From positions 34,062,172 through 34,126,171 of the forward strand of contig NC_052350.1 of assembly GCF_009727055.1 (NCBI RefSeq): a stretch of 64,000 nt of DNA, in the 5' to 3' direction. A model generated the notes under the pieces. It was given only the letters and a program-made list of their open reading frames with translations. It was not told the DNA's origin and did not search any database. The stretch's first letter is position 1, and every line of letters begins with the position of its first letter. A program made the translations under genes and the position numbers. The DNA comes from Benincasa hispida (lineage: Eukaryota; Streptophyta; Magnoliopsida; Cucurbitales; Cucurbitaceae). Below, in pieces: positions 55,936-64,000 of the stretch.

Positions 55936-58276
55936 TTTAAAAAACTTGTTGTTGAAAATACGAACAAAACTTTATTATATTTTGCTAAACCACATTTAAC
56001 CAATTAATTCTACAAAATAGTTTTAAGTACCCTAAGTGAAAAACTTCTATTTTGCAATGATGCCCAGTGAGGCAGGACAAACGTCACCGGTGGGGTGATC
56101 AGATGCCCCTTCACTTGGATGAGACATTCTCAACGATTAGGCAGAACCGACTCTTGGAACTGAACCTAACAGCTACCATTTATTTGGTCCATAACTGTTA
56201 ACCTTTAACAATTTTGCGTAAGTGTAACCCTTCGCTTTCAATGCCAGAGTCCTACCCTAATGAGCCCACCGTAGGGAAGAAGCATATTAGGACAACATAT
56301 TAGGACAAGAGACTAAGTTACCTTATCCTCTTACAAGAGATCAAATAAAGAAACACGCAAAACTGCCATCCTTTAAGGGGACACTCCTAGGGTGCCTCGA
56401 GGCGATGCACAATAACTTTATTCAATCCAACAAGGGAGACCAAGGGATATGCTGTCATACTTCCTGTTCCCACTTACTATGATCACTCTCTCCATCCACC
56501 TTGATATTGACCTACCCAAACACCATCCGCTAGGGGGCGCTGAAGGTGCCTCGAGGTCGAGGGTAGATCTCACGGTGTGGACTATTTAGGAAAAACGTGA
56601 AAGGTTTAAGTGAAACATCTTATGCCCCAAGTACCTCCCACTGAATGTTCTACCTAGTGGTTCATTAACCTAGACAATCCGACTACTGATTTTAGTCTAA
56701 GTCATGTTTTTAAGTCCGCTCATAAATAACTTTTGTCTATAAAATATGAACAAGTTCAAATAGTCACATTTAAACACTTTAATGGACTGTCCTTAACTTG
56801 TATGCATACACCAAATCTATTTAGTTCACCTTTCCAGGTAAGTTCCCTGGTTGGGGTGTTACGTTTCCATCAACTTAAATACCCCAGCCTAGACAGAACC
56901 CACCTTAGACAAAAAGTCCCTTATAGATAGATTTACTACACTTTGACCTTTTATTGGTCAATTTAATCCTATTAAACTGAATAAAAGATTAAAGCCTTAG
57001 GGTTGTTAATCATATTAGAACCGTGATCTTAGGTCTATGTCATCCAAGTTTAAACATTTTAAAACATGAATTAAACCTAAGTGAGCATGCATGTCTTTCT
57101 TATTACTTTTAGTTCTAATTTCTCTTTAACCTTTAAAAAGAAACAACTAAAAAACATCGCGCACAACTAGGTGTTTATAATGCTTATAAAGAAACCTATG
57201 TGTCATACTTCATGCAATGTCTGGTCATTACTATACATAACTTTTATATATGCGTAATAATCAAGCAAATATGCTTTCCATTCACCCTTATATTATAACA
57301 ATTGATTGCCTAGATGATCAGGCTTCACAACCTCGTTGTCGTTTAAGTGATCGTTTAGCTTTTGCACCTTCGTCTAGTGTGCGCTGGGCGATCATTTACC
57401 TTCAACGTTTACTAAACGATGGAGTTCTCCTGGCGGTTCAAGACCCGGTTCGCTTATGAACCGATTTGCTCAATGAAAATGTAATAGATAGGGTTATTTC
57501 ATTCCGATTTTTTGTAAAGAATCATCCCAGTCCATTAATCCTTGGTTTATTACATGTGATATATGGTATTTATATGTCATATGGTATGCACATATAGTAA
57601 ATCCCACCATAGGTTATGCATTAGTCATGCATCATCTCTTTATTGTAAATGTTATAATTTAGAGAAGCATGATTTAATTATGTAAGAGCATACTCATGCA
57701 TCATATAATATAAGAGTTATATTTATGCATGCATAAAAGCATTGACATGCATCATCTTTATATTAATGCGACAAAAGGTAAACGATTTATCGTGTGTTGC
57801 TAAGCGATCATTTAGTCGGTTACTAAGTGATGAAGCTTATTGAGCTAAACGATCGTCTAGTGCGTGCGCACGTTAAACAATATGCAAGCATCCCATCGTC
57901 TACATGACTTGATACTCAGCGATCGCTTACCCCATCGTCTACACGACCCGATCAACCCTTGATCATCTTCTTCCTCCTCAAAGAACAACAACCCTTGCTC
58001 TGATCTTCTTGACGAACAACTCAAGACTCAAACTAACTTTGAATTACAGACTCGGTAATGATTAATAATGCCAAAAAAATGCAGGGGCCTTTACAACCAA
58101 CTAAAAATGTAAAAGAATTAAATCAAACCAAGGCTAAAATCCCAGAAAACTCCATTAATCCGCACATCCACAACAATTTAACGATTAAACAAAGTAGATA
58201 TGCACCCACCAAGAATATATATGCAATTCGTTGCAACAATGAAATTGGAATATCAAAACCTGGCTCTGATACCAAT
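55936..58276 (-). mobile_element. Copia B leader with primer site
   Basis: A 2.3-kb untranslated leader between gag and the 5' LTR. The primer site is 58263-58274 (reverse complement TGGTATCAGAGC). Two clusters of GCGATCRTTTA motifs lie at about 57335-57425 and 57780-57965. The remainder is AT-rich with no gene. Confidence 0.85.
57335..57965 (+). repeat. GCGATCGTTTAG-type clusters in the Copia B leader
   Basis: Examples are AGTGATCGTTTAGC (about 57348), GGGCGATCATTTACC (about 57387), TAAGCGATCATTTAG (57803), AAACGATCGTCTAG (57847), CAGCGATCGCTTACC (57917) and CCATCGTCTACACG (about 57932). They resemble the array in the element's own LTR. Confidence 0.83.
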
Positions 58277-59435
58277 TGAAGGAACTCTTAACGAAGAGCA
58301 TCCATGAGCACGTTCGGAACTTTCGAATCTCATTGTGACCAAAATACCACACACACATTCTAATAACAGTTATGCAATTTACACTAATTAACGACATGCT
58401 ATGATAAATGAAATACAAGGGATTGATTTCACATACCAGTTGAACACTCTCTTCAATTTCGAACTCAAGATAGCAGAAGAACCTCTATGTTCTCTATCGC
58501 CTAGCAAAACAGTCGGCTACATCAGCACGATCGTCTACACAAACGGTGCAACACGAACAAGCAGAAGCAAGAAAGATCGGGGATGACACCACCACTTAGA
58601 GCCCTTGGTATTCTCGGAGTGAGAATCCAAAGCATTGTCTTTGTTGAATTTGGTAGAGGTAAGAGGAATGGGCTGATCGTGTAGACAATAAGCAAGTGGG
58701 AGAGAAGGCTATCGTATAGCGGGTGCTTATCGTTCAGAGAAAGCTACATGACTGTGTAGGTTTTACTAAGCGATCGTCTAGTAATAGGTAAATGATCATT
58801 TAGAAAACACGACACGTTAAGCGATCGTATAGTAAAGCTAAGCAATCATTTAGAGAAAAGCGTGCGATCATTTAGAAGCGAGGTGTGCAATCGTTTAAGC
58901 GATGAAGCTCTATTGTATAGGCTCTCAGCTAAGCGATCAAAACTTCTTCACACCGATTGCGAATTTTTTTCGAACGTTTTGCCAAATCAAATAAATTTTC
59001 GTTTTATTCTTCGGTTACAATAATCGAATACTGAATTTCCAACTAACGCACGATCGAGGAGAAGAATTCGGCCAACTATCACATAATTAACCAATTTAAT
59101 TAATAAATGAATATAATCATATTATATTCTTACCATATAGTTTGATATCATATATCTACTATAGTAATTTTCACTCCACTTGATATAAATCATATTTATA
59201 TCTAATTTCCTCCAATATAATGTATCTCATACATTTAGTCAATTATATCATATATAATTAACCAGTTCAATTATATCATATATAATCGAATTCCCTCTTG
59301 TCAATTGGAACATTTCAAACTGACCCAAAAACTTATTCTTGACTTTAACCAAGCTACCTAGGGGACCTTATAGACCTGTGGCTCGAAGATCCAACGGTAC
59401 ATGAATAGTTGACTAAACTCTTTAGCCACGAGATC
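58277..59435 (-). mobile_element. Copia B 5' LTR, truncated
   Basis: It starts TGAAGGAACTC at 58277 beside the primer site and aligns with 49709-50858 at high similarity, including the motif array (58675-58910). It stops at 59435, in text that continues in the other LTR, where a different Copia LTR is joined. Confidence 0.9.
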
Positions 59436-60859
59436 AAGCAGAAGAATCAAGGATCCAGCAGAAGAATCAAGGATCCATAAGCATTCTAATTCACTAATTT
59501 TTGCAAAAACTAAAGCATGTTGTTCATAAAAATGGATTTTCAGAACATACCTTTTAAGAACTCTTCAAGAAAATCGTCTATTCAGCCGTTGTCTTTACTT
59601 AATATCAACGTGAACCACCTCAAAGCCTTCCCTACTATAGTTTTGGAGCTTTAGGTAGAGTTGTTGGACTCAAGAACAGCTTGTAGATGTGGAGAAACAA
59701 AGGAAGCTTACAGTAGCAAGTTGAAGAAGACAACTTCTTCTTCACCACGATTTTTCTCTCAAAATTCTGTATTCCTCTTTTTTCTCATCTCCTTCTCCAA
59801 CAACTCCAATCTTCTTTATATATCAAGATGAACATGCTAAGAGATGGAGTGCATGGCTTGTAGCTCATGCTTGGAGAATCAAGGTGGAGAAGATCATGGT
59901 TTGTGTGTGAGCATAAAAAATGATGATAATGAAAAATACTCTTTTTCCATTATGTGCCACGCAAATAACGGCTGTAGATATATTACGTCCACTCGATACA
60001 ACCATGATTAGTAAGTTAACCCTTCATAGGTTTCTCATAATAATGGCTGGGTCGAATCTCTATTTTATCCCCAAAATTATCTCTTGTTCCTTAAGTTCCA
60101 TTCATCCCCTAATGAACAATTGATTTGCGATCCAATCAACAAATGGAATCGTTCTCAGGCCAATGAGAGGGTGAGACCTCTTGTTTAAGACCTAGAATCA
60201 GCACTTGAAGGGAACAACCTCTCTACTTACCCTAATCGGTTAGGAGTGAATTCCCTCTTGCACCCTATGTTCTCAGCTATTCATCCGGTCTTATCCCCAA
60301 AATGGTAAGTTTATTGAGCAGAGGCAATTGGTCTACTCTCACTATTTGCAGATCAAAGGATAATCCCGAACAAACAAGAGTTCATAGTTAGCTCAGGATT
60401 AAGGTTAAGTTATCTAGGTCATCGCTTTGAAATTGTCAGTCTTAAATAGTAAACAACGTTATAAAGTAAGAGTGACAAGTTTCGTAGTCCGATCTTGCAC
60501 AAAACTCATTTACACAAGACACCCCCACTCCTTATGTCTCAACATGCACGAATTAGGATCACTTCGTATGTAGCACTTTACAACTCTTTGTAACAACTAT
60601 AGAGTAGGCCACATCCTATAATGTTACCAGAATAAGGTACCCAACCTTATTCATATACTATAGATCATTTTGACTATTTACTCGAACCTGATCCACTTGT
60701 ATGTCTCTACATAAAGTTCAAGTACTCATATAATAGTCAAGGGACTTAGGTTTATTGGATTTTTAAAAAAAATATTTATTCAATAACAACTTTATTGAAT
60801 TCTCAGAATAATTTCTAATGTTTACAAATCACGAGTTTTTAGACATAAAATCCCAACAT
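59436..60859 (-). mobile_element. Copia LTR of the 29506 family (minus)
   Basis: On the minus strand it begins TGTTGGGATTTTATGTC at 60859 and matches the solo LTR at 29506-31471 and the fragment at 33716-34987. Its far end is not intact: a perfect 20-bp tandem pair AGCAGAAGAATCAAGGATCC (59437-59456, 59457-59476) sits at the junction with the Copia B LTR. There are no coding parts. Confidence 0.83.
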
Positions 60860-61434
60860 AAACAATTTATAGAGACAGTAGTCGTAGCGTTGCAATGATG
60901 CCGTCAAATAAATCCGTAGCGCGCAGCACTAATCGTAGTGTCAGAACGCTTAAAGCAGTGTTTTTTCTCATCCAATTACTCAATTTCCTACAATTAGACA
61001 ATAAAAGTATCAAAGATCACAAATTAAGCATAAAACTAACTAAATTCTAAGCCCAAAAAATGAACTTTTTTTATGCGTTTCATAGGGCATCCTCTAAAAG
61101 CAATGTCCTTCGCCATTTAAATCAGCCCTAGTTTTAACTTAAAATTGTTTGCATTTATAGGTGCATTCACGTTCTTGGGCTAAGCTATGGGAAAGGGAGG
61201 TTGGAAATAACCCATATTGGCCTTCTCCACTTTTGCAGCCATCACTTCTTCCACTTCTTGCTTGACTCCAAGATTTCTCCTAAACATACATTCAATCTCA
61301 GGATTAAGAGGCAAAAGAGGTGTGTCCTTATTACCAAATTAGCACAAAAATAAGCCCTAGTCTACAAATTTCCAATCCTTGAATAGTAAGAAAAAAAAAC
61401 GTTATTTCGATCCCAGGCAACGACGCCAAAAACT
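60860..61434 (-). pseudogene. Athila-like leader and gag start (minus)
   Basis: The primer site is at 61411-61429. Its reverse complement, TTTTTGGCGTCGTTGCCTGGGA, resembles the TGGCGCCGTTGCCGGGGA primer site known from Athila elements (tRNA-Asp type). Downstream on the minus strand a gag N-terminus is readable: LPLNPEIECMFRRNLGVKQE, VEEVMAAKVEKANMGYFQPP (61185-61325). From 60870 to 61050 the text, with GTAGCGTTGCAATG, looks like LTR again, so the segment is rearranged. Confidence 0.7.
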
Positions 61435-62746
61435 TGATGAGCAATGGTTATGCACAAACGAATGCGGTCAAGTTATTATATATGAAAATGGCTTAAGAGG
61501 CCGAGTATTATCCTCAAGATCAAATAAATCGTATCAGTTTTAGCTAGGAAATTGGAAAGTCAAATCGAGTAATGTTTTGAGTAAATAGCAACAAAAATGA
61601 CTATAAATGTAATTTCATAATTAAGAGTGTTCTAAGGTGTCGGTTTTTATTACATATTTTATTGTACAGTACTTAGGTCAATCATGGAATTAAGCATACC
61701 GTTTATCTAAGTCTAGAAACTAAGTTTTGAATCATTGTCTTTTGAAAAAAAAATCTTTCTCATGCAATTCTAAATAATAACTAACATTGTGATATCACAT
61801 TAAAACCCATGGCATTAAACATTGTCATCATATACTTTTCTACTCTCGTAAATAGGTACATGATAGGTTAATAGAAATTTAATGTTACAATTCCACTTAA
61901 ATATACAATCTACCAAATTGAACATTCAATTTAACATTTATTGATGGTCAGACAAAATCAATTAAAACAGTAACATTAAGAGATAAATAGCTATGCAATT
62001 CCATGAAATTCCTAAATATTGACTCAAAATCATATGTAAATCCAACAACACACTTAAACAAAGAGTCTAGCCACTCGTGGTTCTCAAGAACATATTCTCA
62101 TACAAAATCAATAGCATTCGCGTAGAGAAAAAGAAAGAATCATAGAAAACCCCGTCACAGAATGCTCCTACTTCAGTAGAAATCGCCACTGTTCTCTCCG
62201 TTAGCACATCGAAAAGTTGAATGGTCTCCACAATTGAGGTTTGAATATCTTTCAATTAGGTTAGAATCGTTTCCTCTATTTAGAATCGTCAAATTAATTA
62301 GAGGGTAGGACATTTGGCACAAAATCTTTATCAAAGTTATTAAAATTTTCAAATAAGGAAAGCCAATGTTGCGACACTTCGACAGCAGTGTTGCGTTGGT
62401 CTGATTCTGCCAAAGCGTTGCAATGCTTAGGCTTATCATTTCAACGCTACCTTGTAAAGTGTAGCTACTGCCTTCTGACGTTAAACATCGTTTCATGTCG
62501 TAAAATTGCAATTCTACGACCAGCGTTGCAATGTTCCCTACCTTTTGATACATAGAATTTTCCTCTCTTTTCTTCACTTTCTCTGGTTCATTGCTCGCTT
62601 TTGACTCCTTTAAGCTTAATTTAGTCATTTTTGGCTTATTTTGAGTGAAATTAATTTATCGATCATCCTATAAATCATTAGCAAACACGTCAAATTTGAT
62701 AAAAATACATTAAAAAATCCTAAATCTAAAGAAAATAATGCACATA
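61435..62746 (-). mobile_element. Athila-like Gypsy LTR (right copy)
   Basis: It starts at TGATGAGCAATGG next to the primer site and runs about 1.3 kb to the point where Copia D resumes. Its middle matches 46751-47543. A cluster of GCGTTGCAA-type motifs lies at 62365-62535. The exact outer end could not be fixed. Confidence 0.75.
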
Positions 62747-64000
62747 GAATCCTGTTGGACATGGTTCAGTCTATGATGAGCTTTGCTCAACTTCCTGACT
62801 CGTTTTGGGGATATGCAGAGGAGACTACAGTTTATATCTTGAATAATATTCTATCAAAAAGTATTTCTAAAACACTTTTTAACTTTCAATTGGTCATAAA
62901 GTTAGTTATGCCACTTCAAGGCTTGGGGATGTCCAATATATGTGCTCATGACAAATTCAAAGAAGTTTGAACCTCGTTCAAATGTATGCTTTTTTATAGC
63001 TTATCCCAAGGAAACGAGAGGTGGGTACTTCTTTGATCCTAAAGAGAATAAAGTATTTGTATAGATAAATGCTACCTTTTTGGAAGAAGACTACATGAGG
63101 GATCACAAACCACAAAGCAAAATAGTGATAAGTGAGATTTCCAGTGAAACTACAAGTATCTCAACAAGAGTTGTTCATTTACCAAGTACATCAACACGAG
63201 TTATTGATGAAGTTGGTGCATATAGTCAAGAACAACCTTCTTAAGAGTTGAAAGTCCCTCGACGTAATGGGAAGGTTGTAACCCAGCCTACTTGTTATAT
63301 GGGTTTGACAAAAGCCCAGGAAATCATATATAATGATGACGTTGAGAATCCATTTACTTAAAAGCAAGCAATGAAAGATATAGATAAAGATGCGTGGATT
63401 AAAGCCATGAATAAAAAAATGGAGTCAATGTACTCCAATTAGGTCTAAGATTTTGTGGATCAACCTGATGGGGTAAAACCTATAGGTTGCAAATGAATTT
63501 ACAAGAGAAAAAGAGGAGTAGATGGTAAGGTACAAATCTTTAAGGCTAGATTAGTGGTTAAAGGGTTATACCCAGGTTGAGGGAGTAGACTATGAAGAAA
63601 CTTTCTTACTTGTTGTCAGCTTAAGTCTATCCAAATTCTCTTATCTATTGCCACATATTATGACTATGAAAGATGGCTAGTAGATGTCAAGACTACCATT
63701 CTGATTGGTAATCTTGAAGAGAGCATCAACATGAAACAACCAAAAGAATTCATTAAAGAAGGTCAAAAGTAAAAAGTTTGCAAGCTTAATCGGTGATTTA
63801 TGGATTGATATAGGCATCTAGATCTTGAAATAAAAGGTTTCATATTGCGATCAAATCTTATGGTTTTTATCAGAATCTTGATGAACCTTATGTCTACAAG
63901 AAGTTCATCAAAGGTACTGTAGCACTTCTAGAGTTGTATGTGGATGATATCCTACTTATTAGGAATGATGTAGGTTTTCTAAGTGACATTAAGAATTGGC
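62747..64000 (+). pseudogene. Copia D integrase end and RT (to window edge)
   Basis: LDMVQSMMSFAQLPDSFWGYA is the conserved end of the Copia integrase core. Then come LEEDYMRDHKPQSKIVI, the linker (TRVIDEVGAYSQEQPS), RT entry DKDAWIKAMNKKMESM, DFVDQPDGVKPIGCK, YKRKRGVDGKVQIFKARLV, DVKTTILIGNLEESINM and, at 63939-63953, the equivalent of the YVDD box (LYVDDILL). In-frame stops include TAG and TAA at about 63243, 63359 and 63440. About 600 bases of integrase between here and 46750 are missing. The element continues beyond the window. Confidence 0.88.

Overview
The window is nuclear DNA from a flowering plant. It is AT-rich, has no intact host gene, and is made almost entirely of nested, decayed transposable elements. 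Three things suggest a cucurbit: Copia elements with about 2-kb LTRs, a 2.1-2.3 kb leader and a UBN2-type gag; a GCCCC-ended MITE; and the style of the CACTA and Gypsy elements. I recognise these from memory of cucurbit repeats, so treat the family assignment as inference. No open frame exceeds about 220 codons, and every recognisable protein is a transposon or retrotransposon protein broken by stops, frameshifts or insertions.

Layout. 1-4626: the end of a Gypsy LTR (minus strand) abuts a truncated Copia LTR, leader and gag (Copia A, plus strand). 4891-20265: a 15.4-kb CACTA DNA transposon with 33-bp terminal inverted repeats and the target duplication AAT. It encodes a tnp2 transposase and a second ORF ending in a ULP1-like cysteine protease. 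Two retroelements sit in its tnp2 gene: a chimeric Gypsy chromovirus (7109-12413, TSD GGGTA) and a 3.3-kb solo Gypsy LTR (13388-16726, TSD CGTTC). 20379-25820: a Copia element with both LTRs. 25985-26038: a possible relic exon of a host HAD-family 5'-nucleotidase. 26222-27475: a MITE split by a solo LTR. 29506-31471: a solo Copia LTR with TSD AAATC. 32015-33715: a Mutator-like transposase relic. 33716-39114: a truncated Copia LTR, then a minus-strand Gypsy 5' half with PBS and LTR. 39127-45490: a minus-strand Copia 3' half (Copia C) whose LTR is split by a small CACTA-type element. 45491-46750 and 62747-64000: two pieces of one plus-strand Copia (Copia D), separated by 16 kb of later insertions. 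Inside those 16 kb lie fragments of an Athila-like Gypsy (46751-49708 and 60860-62746), and within them a minus-strand Copia B (49709-59435) and one more Copia LTR (59436-60859).

Two observations stand out. The first is technical: positions 11857-11894 are exactly two Tn5 mosaic ends head to head, the 38-bp junction adapter of Nextera mate-pair libraries, flanked by a near-duplicate of the local sequence. This part of the assembly contains synthetic sequence. The second is biological: several unrelated LTR families each carry an array of a short CpG-containing motif in the LTR or the leader. One such motif (ATCGTYTAG, often GCGATCGTTTAG) is shared by a Gypsy LTR and a Copia LTR.

I see no tRNA or rRNA gene, no CRISPR array, and no host protein gene beyond the single exon-like relic.
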